Positions 1-5,446 of a stretch of DNA of 5,879 nucleotides are shown in pieces. The notes under the pieces are model-generated. The model saw only the letters and a list, made by a program, of their open reading frames with translations, made no database searches and was not told where the DNA came from. The position numbers and the translations under genes were made by a program. The stretch is from positions 207,506-213,384 of the forward strand of contig NZ_JAUDRJ010000003.1 in assembly GCF_030382115.1 (NCBI RefSeq), read 5' to 3'. Within the stretch, counting starts at the first letter, position 1; the number at the start of each line of letters is the position of its first letter. Origin of the DNA: Nostoc sp. GT001. GTDB lineage: Bacteria > Cyanobacteriota > Cyanobacteriia > Cyanobacteriales > Nostocaceae.

Positions 1-90
1 GTAACGACTGCTGATGAGATACCAGAAGTAGCGATCGCATTTAGTGCTAAGGGTGTGAGAGCAGTTTTAATTATTTTAACTTTTATCTAA
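1..90 (+). CDS. Possible C-terminal tail of an unidentified protein (partial at left edge)
   Basis: Frame 1 is open from the window edge to a TAA at 88-90 and reads VTTADEIPEVAIAFSAKGVR followed by a hydrophobic end, AVLIILTFI. The other two + frames close within the first dozen bases. A HIP1 octamer at 31-38 lies in frame, and the other six HIP1 sites in this window all fall inside genes, which slightly favours coding. I do not recognise the family. With only 29 codons visible this could be chance open frame, so the call is weak. Confidence 0.3.
   Translation, partial: VTTADEIPEVAIAFSAKGVRAVLIILTFI
31..38. repeat. HIP1 octamer GCGATCGC (first of seven)
   Basis: Perfect HIP1 palindromes lie at 31-38, 851-858, 1759-1766, 2091-2098, 3177-3184, 3899-3906 and 4258-4265, about one per 840 bp. 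This density is far above chance for AT-rich DNA and is typical of many cyanobacterial genomes. Six are inside the response regulator, era (two), pfkA (two) and the aspartoacylase-like gene. The first is in the possible left-edge gene tail. They serve here as a taxonomic marker; no local regulatory role is inferred. Confidence 0.9.
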
Positions 91-175
91 AGATGTAGTT
101 TTAAGACAGATTGTTACTACTTATGATAGTTCCTCTAAATCATTCCAATCAGTGAAAGTAAATATACTTAATAAC

Positions 176-180
176 TGAGG
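176..180 (+). promoter_or_regulatory. Shine-Dalgarno TGAGG for the small ORF at 189
   Basis: TGAGG ends 8 bases before the ATG at 189, a normal distance for pairing with the 16S rRNA 3' end. It is the best ribosome site near this ORF and favours the 189 start over the internal ATG at 261, which has only an AAAGAG-like stretch before it. Confidence 0.45.
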
Positions 181-188
181 TTCAAAGC

Positions 189-428
189 ATGGACTCAACA
201 GGTAAGGTTCAAACTGTGGACTCGTCCTGGTCTCTTCCACTGCCGTTGAAAGAGTATGCAATGAGCCGAGTAACTGTCTACTTTTATAGCGACAGCTGGG
301 TTCCAATTAAATATTGTTCTTTGGAAAAGGCAATTTTGCTTCACCAAAAAGCAAGTTTAGAAGGCAAGGAAATTTTGTTATTTCCTGCTAATATAGACCC
401 TAATCAATTCTCAAACTCTTTTAACTGA
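189..428 (+). CDS. Small protein of unknown function, 79 aa
   Basis: I do not recognise a named family. The protein has two visible parts. Residues 1-24 (MDSTGKVQTVDSSWSLPLPL...) look low in structure. Residues 25-70 (MSRVTVYFYSDSWVPIKYCS, then SLEKAILLHQKASLEGKEILLFP) look like a compact alpha/beta fold: a beta strand, a helix around EKAILLHQKASLEG and a second strand EILLF. There is no signal peptide, membrane segment or metal motif. The ATG at 189 has a TGAGG ribosome site 8 bases upstream. The ATG at 261 would give a 55-aa product containing only the folded-looking part and remains a real alternative. It faces the response regulator across a palindrome-bearing junction. The codon-like composition and the amphipathic core suggest a real gene, but function cannot be inferred. 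Confidence 0.6.
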   Translation: MDSTGKVQTVDSSWSLPLPLKEYAMSRVTVYFYSDSWVPIKYCSLEKAILLHQKASLEGKEILLFPANIDPNQFSNSFN

Positions 429-482
429 AATGCATTGAGGTAGACTATTTTTCAAACATCTTGGCAACAAATTAGTCAGCGA

Positions 483-512
483 TAGAGGCGTACATATATA
501 TGTACGCCTCTA
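483..512. repeat. Perfect 30-bp palindrome (dispersed-repeat type)
   Basis: Bases 483-497 (TAGAGGCGTACATAT) are followed directly by their exact reverse complement at 498-512, giving 15 paired bases with no spacer. The sequence stops being symmetric at 482/513. It lies between two convergent genes, 54 bp after the small ORF and 55 bp beyond the response-regulator stop. It lacks a T-run on either strand, so it is not a classical intrinsic terminator, although a hairpin here could still end or protect both transcripts. TAGAGRCG-type arms recall dispersed palindromes common in Nostocales intergenic DNA; that link is from memory. Confidence 0.85.
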
Positions 513-533
513 CTTGTAAATGGGAGTAAAAGG

Positions 534-554
534 GACTGGAGATTAGGGATTAGG
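534..554 (+). repeat. Heptamer array, three units (GACTGGA, GATTAGG, GATTAGG)
   Basis: Three 7-base units run in phase: GACTGGA at 534-540, then GATTAGG at 541-547 and again at 548-554. They end 13 bp from the stop codon of the response-regulator gene. They are related in length and composition to the AGTKAGG arrays at 1253, 1475 and 3987, so they are read as a short member of the same STRR-type repeat class. Confidence 0.6.
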
Positions 555-567
555 TTGCATTTGTGTT

Positions 568-1245
568 CTAAACCAACCCAGAACGCAGTGCGACAACTGC
601 TGCTTGCACGCGATCGTCTACTGCTAATTTATTCATAATCCCTCGGACATGAGTTTTGATGGTGTTGGGACTGAGATAGAGTTTTTCGGCAATCTCCGGG
701 TTGCTCAATCCATCTACCATCAGCTTTAATACTTCTAACTCGCGTCCAGATAAGTTGGCATTGTTGGTGGTGGGTGAAGGTGGTTTGAGATTATCAATCA
801 CTCGCCGTGCAATTTGGGGATCGAGATAGGCTGCACCATCAACTGCGGCTGCGATCGCACTTAACAATCGTTCCACACTTGCACCTTTGATACAATAGGC
901 ATCTGCACCGCTAGACAGTGCCGCAATAATTTCTGTCTCCGTTTGATGAGATGTCAGCATTACTACATGAGTTGCTGGTAGCGCCGCTTTAATTTGCTGT
1001 GTTGCGGCAATGCCATCCAATCGCGGCAACCCAATATCCATAACCACCAAATCAGGTTTAAGTTGCAGTGCGGCTTGAACTCCCAAATAACCATCTTCAG
1101 CTTGGCCAACAATCTCCAATTGAGGATGAGCCATTAACGATTGCTCTAATCCCAGTTGCATCATCGGATCATCTTCGACAATTAACACGCGCAAGGGCGG
1201 AGCATTGACGGGTAAATTTAAGGGATAGTGAGCATCTAAAGACAT
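568..1245 (-). CDS. NarL/FixJ-family two-component response regulator, 225 aa
   Basis: This is a DNA-binding response regulator: a histidine kinase phosphorylates the receiver domain, which controls DNA binding by the LuxR-type C-terminal domain. Residues 19-135 form the receiver: VLIVEDD has the acidic pair D25/D26, D70 in VVMDIGLP is the phospho-acceptor, T98 in MLTSH is the switch residue, and K120 in YCIKGAS is the conserved lysine. After a Pro/Asn-rich linker (155-164), residues 165-225 carry the LuxR/GerE helix-turn-helix, LSGRELEVLKLM...NPEIAEKLYLSPNTIKTHV, ending at a normal length. All key residues are present, so it should be functional. The ATG at 1245 gives an 18-residue lead before strand 1, and the next Met is too late. 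No clear ribosome site is seen; heptamer repeats begin 8 bp upstream. No kinase gene is adjacent, so the signal and partner are unknown. The family call is firm, the specific identity is not. Confidence 0.95.
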   Translation of the reverse strand: MSLDAHYPLNLPVNAPPLRVLIVEDDPMMQLGLEQSLMAHPQLEIVGQAEDGYLGVQAALQLKPDLVVMDIGLPRLDGIAATQQIKAALPATHVVMLTSHQTETEIIAALSSGADAYCIKGASVERLLSAIAAAVDGAAYLDPQIARRVIDNLKPPSPTTNNANLSGRELEVLKLMVDGLSNPEIAEKLYLSPNTIKTHVRGIMNKLAVDDRVQAAVVALRSGLV

Positions 1246-1252
1246 TTTTATT

Positions 1253-1287
1253 AGTTATTAGTTAGGAGTTATTAGTTAGGAGTTAGG
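1253..1287 (+). repeat. Heptamer array, five units of AGTTAKK
   Basis: Five units run in phase without interruption: AGTTATT, AGTTAGG, AGTTATT, AGTTAGG, AGTTAGG. Only the last two bases vary (TT or GG). The array starts 8 bp upstream of the response-regulator ATG, so it forms part of that gene's 5' leader or promoter. It matches the STRR-type heptamers of heterocystous cyanobacteria and the arrays at 1475 and 3987. Confidence 0.85.
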
Positions 1288-1443
1288 ATTTGCTTTCAAG
1301 GTTAGGTATTCAGGTTTCCAATAAGTAGTTGAGGAAATTCTCAATTATTCAACTGACGTTTAGGGTTTTCAGGCAATCATATTGATTCTCAAACTAAATA
1401 AATTGGTCTAATTTGAAAAACCTACCAATCATAAACAAACCAG

Positions 1444-1483
1444 GGAGTCAGGAATTATTCATAACTCTTTAATTCCTCACTCC
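1444..1483 (-). terminator. Long hairpin downstream of era (possible terminator)
   Basis: The arms 1444-1457 and 1470-1483 pair at 13 of 14 positions (one C-C mismatch), enclosing a 12-base loop. The core arms are AGGAATTA and TAATTCCT. It begins 23 bp past the era stop codon in the direction of era transcription. No clear T-run follows, so it is a strong structure but not a textbook intrinsic terminator. The right arm is made of heptamer-repeat DNA. It probably separates era from the response regulator. Confidence 0.5.
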
Positions 1484-1495
1484 TCACTCCTAACT
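1475..1495 (-). repeat. Heptamer array, three units (AGTTAGG, AGTGAGG, AGTGAGG on - strand)
   Basis: Read on the minus strand from 1495 downward, the units are AGTTAGG, AGTGAGG, AGTGAGG. Degenerate units flank them on both sides (AATTAGA and AATTAAA), so the array may cover 1468-1502. It begins within a few bases of the era stop codon. It has the same family and the same orientation relative to the upstream gene as the array after pfkA. Confidence 0.8.
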
Positions 1496-1505
1496 TCTAA
1501 TTTTT

Positions 1506-2480
1506 TTATTCTTCCACGCGATAGCCTAACTCTGCTAAACTAATCCGCGACTGTCGCCATTTTGGCTGGACTTTCACAAACAATTCTAAGTAAACTTTAC
1601 CAGCGATTAATTTTTGAATTTGTTCGCGGGCTTCACTACCAATTGCTTTGAGCATCGCTCCACCTTTGCCGATGAGTATGCCTTTTTGGGAATCACGCTC
1701 GACGTTGATAGTAGCAAGTACACGGGTAATGCTGGGAGTTTCTTCTACTAAATCAATGGCGATCGCTACTGAATGGGGTACTTCTTCACGAGTCAATAAT
1801 AAAATTTGTTCTCGGATTAATTCACCCATAATAAAGCGTTCTGGCTGGTCAGTTACCAAGTCTGGAGGATAATATAATGGCCCAATTTCTAAATGTGCAA
1901 TTAATAATTCTTGAAGTTCTGGTAATCCGGCACTAGTCTTGGCCGAAAATTTCACGATTTCCCATTCATGAGACTGGGCCATTTGAGCGTAACTATCATC
2001 TAGAAACTGCGAATCAGTCGGTTGTTGGTCGGTTTTGTTCACACCCAGAATTACTGGTGTTTTGCTGCGACTGAGCAATTCGGCAATATAGCGATCGCCC
2101 GATCCACAAGCTACGGCTCCATCTACCACAAATAACACTACATCAACCGATTCAATGGCAATTTTGGCATTTTGCACCAATACTTCGCCCAATTGATGAT
2201 GGGGCTTATGAATTCCTGGCGTATCTACAAATATTAACTGCGCTTCTGGTGTAGTTAATACACCGCGCAAACGGTTACGTGTCGTTTGTGCTACTGGTGA
2301 TGTAATGGCAATTTTTTGTCCTACTAACTGATTCATCAAAGTAGATTTACCGACATTTGGACGACCAACAATGCCGATAAAACCTGATTTAAATTCAGGA
2401 GGAGCCTGGGGGATTGTGACTTCTCCCGGAAAAGAAAAGTTGTAATTTTCAATACTAGTCACCTTTGGCTCCACCCTCAT
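1506..2480 (-). CDS. era: GTPase Era, ribosome small-subunit assembly factor, 324 aa
   Basis: Era binds the 3' end of 16S rRNA and couples GTP hydrolysis to maturation of the 30S subunit; it acts in the cytoplasm and at the inner face of the membrane. The GTPase domain shows G1 GRPNVGKST (39-47), the G2 region with TTR (66-68), G3 DTPG (86-89), G4 NKTD (148-151) and G5 SAK (179-181). The C-terminal KH RNA-binding domain follows (about 205-324), with ERFIMGELIREQIL leading into it and the GxxG loop as IGKGG (270-274). It ends with the Era-typical RISLAELGY. It is about 25 residues longer than E. coli Era (301 aa), all in a non-conserved N-terminus. The ATG at 2480 has no ribosome site and lies in duplicated DNA; a GTG at 2462 (codon 7) has GGAG six bases upstream and is a credible alternative start. 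It is divergent from pfkA. Confidence 0.97.
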   Translation of the reverse strand: MRVEPKVTSIENYNFSFPGEVTIPQAPPEFKSGFIGIVGRPNVGKSTLMNQLVGQKIAITSPVAQTTRNRLRGVLTTPEAQLIFVDTPGIHKPHHQLGEVLVQNAKIAIESVDVVLFVVDGAVACGSGDRYIAELLSRSKTPVILGVNKTDQQPTDSQFLDDSYAQMAQSHEWEIVKFSAKTSAGLPELQELLIAHLEIGPLYYPPDLVTDQPERFIMGELIREQILLLTREEVPHSVAIAIDLVEETPSITRVLATINVERDSQKGILIGKGGAMLKAIGSEAREQIQKLIAGKVYLELFVKVQPKWRQSRISLAELGYRVEE

Positions 2481-2501
2481 ATTTTCTAGCTGGGATAACT
2501 T
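2461..2501. repeat. Degenerate direct repeat, era-start copy (partners at 2584-2618 and 2835-2854)
   Basis: Bases 2467-2501 match 2584-2618 at 28 of 35 positions without gaps; shared blocks include ATATTTT, AGCTG and GATAAC. Bases 2461-2480, which encode the first codons of era, also match 2835-2854 at 14 of 20 positions, with CTTTGGCT and TCAT shared. The annotated era start codon (complement of 2478-2480) therefore lies inside a repeated segment. Counts were made by eye. Confidence 0.7.
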
Positions 2502-2509
2502 GATTTTTT

Positions 2510-2583
2510 CTTAGACACAAAATAGGCATAAAATTACCCTGGCATTTTTAGGGATTGCTTTTGCCGAGGTTTAATCTACTACT
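2510..2583. repeat. 74-bp degenerate direct repeat, copy A (partner 2761-2834)
   Basis: It aligns without a single gap to 2761-2834, with 58 of 74 bases identical by my count. The best-kept blocks are ATAAAATTAC, TGGCATT, AGGGA, TTTTGC and the last 14 bases, TTTAATCTACTACT, which are identical. Mismatches tend to be adjacent pairs and show no codon periodicity, so it is not coding. It lies 30 bp upstream of the era ATG. Confidence 0.85.
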
Positions 2584-2618
2584 GGCTCTACACTTATATT
2601 TTACAGCTGAGATAACCT
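2584..2618. repeat. Second copy of the era-start segment
   Basis: It follows copy A of the 74-bp core directly and matches 2467-2501 at 28 of 35 bases. Where era has its start codon this copy has ATA on the minus strand, and it lacks the six bases AACTTT present at the corresponding place in the third copy (2835-2840). Confidence 0.7.
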
Positions 2619-2760
2619 TAGCTGTAGTATTCAGTAGTCAGAATAAATATTAAAAAAATTAAACTCTAAGTTTACCTCATTTCACCAGTAATCATACCAA
2701 ACCCACATAAATTATGACTTCTAGCTCAGAATTTACTGAACTTTTAGACTTTGTTTTGTT

Positions 2761-2834
2761 TTTAGATGCAAAAGAAACATAAAATTACTTTGGCATTAAT
2801 AGGGAAGACTTTTGCTTAAGTTTAATCTACTACT
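2761..2834. repeat. 74-bp degenerate direct repeat, copy B (partner 2510-2583)
   Basis: It is the second ungapped copy of the core described at 2510-2583, displaced by 251 bp. It is followed at 2835-2854 by a third era-start-like segment. The similarity continues weakly to the left (ACTTTGTTTT... at 2748-2760 against the T-rich run at 2498-2509), so the unit may be longer than 74 bp. It lies about 50 bp upstream of the pfkA ATG, so any regulatory sites in it could act on pfkA as well as era. Confidence 0.85.
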
Positions 2835-2838
2835 AACT

Positions 2839-2868
2839 TTGGCTTAAGTTTCATCGACTAATTAATAT
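2839..2868 (+). promoter_or_regulatory. Tentative pfkA promoter
   Basis: TTGGCT at 2839-2844 and TAATAT at 2863-2868 resemble -35 and -10 boxes with an 18-base spacing. If used, transcription would start near 2875, leaving a leader of only about 10 bases before the ATG at 2885. The DNA is AT-rich enough for such boxes to arise by chance. Confidence 0.22.
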
Positions 2869-2884
2869 ATACATTTGGATCAAA

Positions 2885-3982
2885 ATGTCAATAAAAAATG
2901 TGGGAGAACCCAAACGCATAGGAATTCTGACGAGTGGAGGTGATTGTTCTGGCTTAAATGCTGTGATTAGGGCTGTAGTAAATTGTGCTGTAAATACTTA
3001 CGGCTGGGAGGTTTTGGGAATCCGTCAAGCGACTCTAGGATTAATGGCGCGTCCGCCACAATTCACCAAGCTGGAAGTTGATCAAGTTGACTCGTTGTTA
3101 ACTGCGGGTGGCACAATGTTGGGGACGACCAATAAAGGCGACCCTTTTGCCTTTCCAATGGCGGATGGAAGTTTATGCGATCGCTCCGAAGAAATTATTG
3201 CAGGTTATCATGAACTAGGTTTAGACGCTTTGATTGGTATCGGTGGCGATGGTAGCTTGGCAATTTTGCGTCGCCTTGCTCAACAAGGTGGTATTAATCT
3301 AGTCGGTATTCCTAAAACCATTGATAACGATATTGGCGTTACTGAACACGCCATTGGTTTTGATACAGCAGTAAATATTGCCACAGAAGCACTAGATCGA
3401 TTACATTTTACTGCTGCAAGTCATAGCCGAGTCATGATTTTGGAAGTGATGGGGCGTGATGCTGGACACATAGCAATAGCTGCGGGAATTGCAGGGGGAG
3501 CAAATGTAATTTTAATTCCCGAAATCCCTTATACAGTTGAGCATATTTGCCACAAAATCAAAGAACGCCAAGAGAAAGGCAAAAACTATTGTTTGATTAT
3601 TGTTTCCGAAGCAGTTCGTACTCAAGATGGCGAAAATGTGACGATTACCAATCGCTTAGGTCAATCTCGATACGGTGGGATTGGCGAATATTTAGCCGAT
3701 GAAATTATTCAGCACATCGGTGTAGAAACGCGAGTCACAGTTTTAGGACATATTCAACGGGGTGGAACTGCTTCACCACTAGATAGATTAGTTGCAACAG
3801 CCTTTGGCGTAGCAGCAGTTAATCTAATTGCCGAAGAGCGATACGATCGCATGGTGACATGGCAAAATCGCCAAGTATTAAGTGTACCAATTACAGAAGC
3901 GATCGCTCAATATAGTGCCGTCGATCCCAATGGTACTTTAGTTAAAACTGCTCGTGGTATGAGTATTTATTTGGGAGACTGA
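2885..3982 (+). CDS. pfkA: 6-phosphofructokinase (PFKA superfamily), 365 aa
   Basis: It phosphorylates fructose 6-phosphate to fructose 1,6-bisphosphate, the committed step of glycolysis, in the cytosol. Visible motifs: the donor-binding loop LTSGGDCSGLNA (15-26), GGDGS (120-124), the catalytic PKTIDND (143-149, base D147), R182, MGRDAGH (189-195), E242 and the substrate motif TRVTVLGHIQRGG (282-294; R283, H289, R292). Gly at the second GGDGS glycine favours a nucleotide over PPi, but K144 replaces the glycine that E. coli PfkA has before TIDND, as in many PPi-dependent and group III enzymes. By eye, the E. coli effector arginines 25 and 54 correspond to N33 and V65, so bacterial-type ADP/PEP control may be absent. 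The product is longer than E. coli PfkA (320 aa). The ATG at 2885 has only a weak GGAT ribosome site. It is divergent from era and convergent with the next gene. Confidence 0.95.
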   Translation: MSIKNVGEPKRIGILTSGGDCSGLNAVIRAVVNCAVNTYGWEVLGIRQATLGLMARPPQFTKLEVDQVDSLLTAGGTMLGTTNKGDPFAFPMADGSLCDRSEEIIAGYHELGLDALIGIGGDGSLAILRRLAQQGGINLVGIPKTIDNDIGVTEHAIGFDTAVNIATEALDRLHFTAASHSRVMILEVMGRDAGHIAIAAGIAGGANVILIPEIPYTVEHICHKIKERQEKGKNYCLIIVSEAVRTQDGENVTITNRLGQSRYGGIGEYLADEIIQHIGVETRVTVLGHIQRGGTASPLDRLVATAFGVAAVNLIAEERYDRMVTWQNRQVLSVPITEAIAQYSAVDPNGTLVKTARGMSIYLGD

Positions 3983-3986
3983 ATTG

Positions 3987-4028
3987 AGTGCTGAGTGGTA
4001 AGTGAGGAGTGAGGAGTGAGGAGTTAAA
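3987..4028 (+). repeat. Heptamer array, six units (AGTGAGG type)
   Basis: Six units run in phase: AGTGCTG, AGTGGTA, three exact AGTGAGG copies (4001-4021) and AGTTAAA. The array begins 5 bp after the pfkA stop codon, filling most of the 73-bp gap to the convergent gene's stop. It is the same repeat class and the same orientation relative to the upstream gene as the array after era. Confidence 0.85.
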
Positions 4029-4042
4029 AAACTCTAAACTCC
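4020..4042. terminator. Small hairpin between convergent genes
   Basis: GGAGTT (4020-4025) can pair with AACTCC (4037-4042); alternatively GAGTT (4021-4025) pairs with AACTC (4030-4034) around AAAA. It lies between the pfkA stop and the stop of the leftward gene. The stems are short and no T-run follows on the pfkA strand, so a terminator role is only suggested by position. Confidence 0.3.
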
Positions 4043-4055
4043 CGATGAACAATGA

Positions 4056-5183
4056 CTAACTAACAATTCCTAAAACAAACTCGCCTTCATTCACAGCTTG
4101 ATTGGTTGCGACATCATAAACTAAGCCATCATGTTGAGCGCAGACATCGATTACAGTAGGTAGCTTACCTTCTTTATTAAAACTGAGAATTTGATAGAGT
4201 TTGTCTCCAGCTTTTACTGAAGTGCCTAATTCTATTCTGGATTGAATCATACCACCTGCGATCGCATAATATTTTTTCCGATTGCTGCTAGATACAAAAA
4301 TCATTTCATGGGTTTTTGTATCACCTGAGAAATCAGGCATTTGCAGTACGCTTTTTTGTGATAAATAACTTTTCACACCTCGTACACCTTTGGCGACTGA
4401 ATCAGGGTTCATTTGCATTCCTGCTCCTAATTCTAGTGTCCAAGCTTCCACATCAAACTTGATATCTCTACCCAATTCTTTAAAACAAACTTCTAGCGCT
4501 AACCAAGGTTTGATAAAAGCTTCATCAAAAGCATCACCATCATATTTATCAAGTAATATTCCAAAATCAAGTAGGAAGTATTTTGCACTGTCTTCTCGAT
4601 TTCGGAAGTAATAAACGTAGTCTAAAGCTTGATTTGTAGAACTATGTAAATCAATTAAGTAGTCTGCATCTAAACTCAGATTTTGTAGTTTATAGCCAAA
4701 AAGCTCAGTGTAAGGCACACTACTGGGAGAATTAATTTTTTCTAAAATTTTGGCAAATTCTTGCTTAATTATAGTTAGATAATTTTGTCGAATGACCTCT
4801 AAATCAAGATGAAGTTGAGATTTAGTAAAAGCGACTAAATTATTAGCTTGTTTCTCGTAGTCCCAAAATATGCGATTCCAGTCTTTGGCTTCGTAAATAC
4901 AGTAACGCCCAGGGGAAAAATGATGAGCGCGTTCATTCGTCCCCATTGGATTACAAACGGGAACTAACCAAATTTCTCCAGTTAAATCTGTATCATTTAT
5001 TGTTAATAAAAACTCAATTAGCTGGTGAATAACGGCATTACCAGCAATTTCTGCACCGTGCAGATTAGATTGAATGTAAACCTTTTTACCAGGTTGAGCG
5101 CCAATGAATTTGTATATTTGTAAGTAGAGGCGCTCGCCTGAAGCCATTTGACGTAATAAAATTGTTTCAATAACTGGCTGCAT
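4056..5183 (-). CDS. Succinylglutamate desuccinylase/aspartoacylase family zinc hydrolase, 375 aa
   Basis: This is a member of the AstE/AspA family (carboxypeptidase M14 fold), enzymes that use one zinc ion to remove an acyl group from an N-acylated amino acid. The zinc site is visible as H42 and E45 in NLHGAEIAGN plus H180 in LIDLHSSTN; E251 in TLELGAG fits the catalytic glutamate. VPVCNPMGTNERAH (75-87) and DWNR (101-104) match substrate-pocket motifs. Residues about 110-165 form a helical insert, and about 300-375 look like the C-terminal beta-barrel (PTVIDVCAQHDGLVYD). It is longer than E. coli AstE (322 aa) because of these parts. There is no signal peptide, so it is probably cytosolic. 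No arginine-catabolism genes are nearby, so the substrate is unknown. The ATG at 5183 begins a natural N-terminus but has no ribosome site. Confidence 0.9.
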   Translation of the reverse strand: MQPVIETILLRQMASGERLYLQIYKFIGAQPGKKVYIQSNLHGAEIAGNAVIHQLIEFLLTINDTDLTGEIWLVPVCNPMGTNERAHHFSPGRYCIYEAKDWNRIFWDYEKQANNLVAFTKSQLHLDLEVIRQNYLTIIKQEFAKILEKINSPSSVPYTELFGYKLQNLSLDADYLIDLHSSTNQALDYVYYFRNREDSAKYFLLDFGILLDKYDGDAFDEAFIKPWLALEVCFKELGRDIKFDVEAWTLELGAGMQMNPDSVAKGVRGVKSYLSQKSVLQMPDFSGDTKTHEMIFVSSSNRKKYYAIAGGMIQSRIELGTSVKAGDKLYQILSFNKEGKLPTVIDVCAQHDGLVYDVATNQAVNEGEFVLGIVS

Positions 5184-5309
5184 AAAAATTTGAATAAATT
5201 ATGACTGTATCTGTACTAAATCAAAATCCACACAAACCCAAATCATACCAAGTATTTTCGTAAGGGAAGCAGTTGCAATTATTTGAGCTAGTGTGTCGCA
5301 GTACAGACG

Positions 5310-5329
5310 AAGCAACCTGAATGTTGCTT
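5310..5329. other. Hairpin AAGCAAC/GTTGCTT
   Basis: AAGCAAC (5310-5316) pairs with GTTGCTT (5323-5329) around the loop CTGAAT. It lies outside the MITE, and no gene ends nearby on either strand. It may be part of an unannotated transcript or an operator; nothing in the sequence decides this. Confidence 0.4.
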
Positions 5330-5383
5330 TTGCTCTGGGATACTACCAGATATAGAATTATTGAGCTATACAGCACTTCCGGC

Positions 5384-5408
5384 AGCTATGAGGTACATCC
5401 TCAAAGCT
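5384..5408. other. Hairpin near the left end of the MITE
   Basis: AGCT-A-TGAGG (5384-5393) pairs with CCTCA-A-AGCT (5399-5408), nine pairs with one A-A mismatch and the loop TACAT. The left arm overlaps the inner part of the left inverted repeat. Confidence 0.6.
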
Positions 5409-5446
5409 GAAAGCTATGATAGAAAAGGGCAAAAAGAAAAACTGTA

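Larger units (their letters stand above)
2481..2884. other. Divergent era/pfkA intergenic region, 404 bp
   Basis: No gene is seen here. The region is AT-rich and must carry the promoters for era (leftward) and pfkA (rightward). About half consists of degenerate direct repeats: the 74-bp core at 2510-2583 and 2761-2834, and the era-start-like segment at 2584-2618 and 2835-2854. The stretch 2619-2760 matches neither repeat clearly, apart from a short TTCTAGCT at 2719-2726 that also occurs at 2484-2491. No riboswitch or RNA gene was recognised. Confidence 0.7.

Noticed and set aside
121..306. Open frame on the - strand overlapping the small ORF
   Set aside because: It overlaps the better-supported + strand ORF with a TGAGG site, and its translation has no recognisable structure.
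1402..1429. ATTGGT...ACCAAT inverted repeat
   Set aside because: Six-base arms around a 16-base loop in AT-rich DNA are expected by chance; the hairpin at 1444-1483 is far stronger.
1648..1872. Open frame on the + strand opposite era
   Set aside because: It lies wholly antisense to a strongly conserved part of era and has no family features; it is a shadow frame.
4390..4611. Open frame on the + strand opposite the aspartoacylase-like gene
   Set aside because: Antisense shadow with a low-complexity Ser/Lys-rich translation and no ribosome site.
5128..5139. AGGCG-CT-CGCCT palindrome, next to a TAGAGGCG octamer also found in the palindrome at 483
   Set aside because: It lies in the coding frame of the aspartoacylase-like gene and encodes a normal-looking segment (ASGERLYL), so an inserted repeat is not needed to explain it.
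5310..5329. Hairpin considered as an intrinsic terminator
   Set aside because: Only a TTTT follows the stem and no + strand gene ends before it; the leftward gene starts rather than ends on that side.
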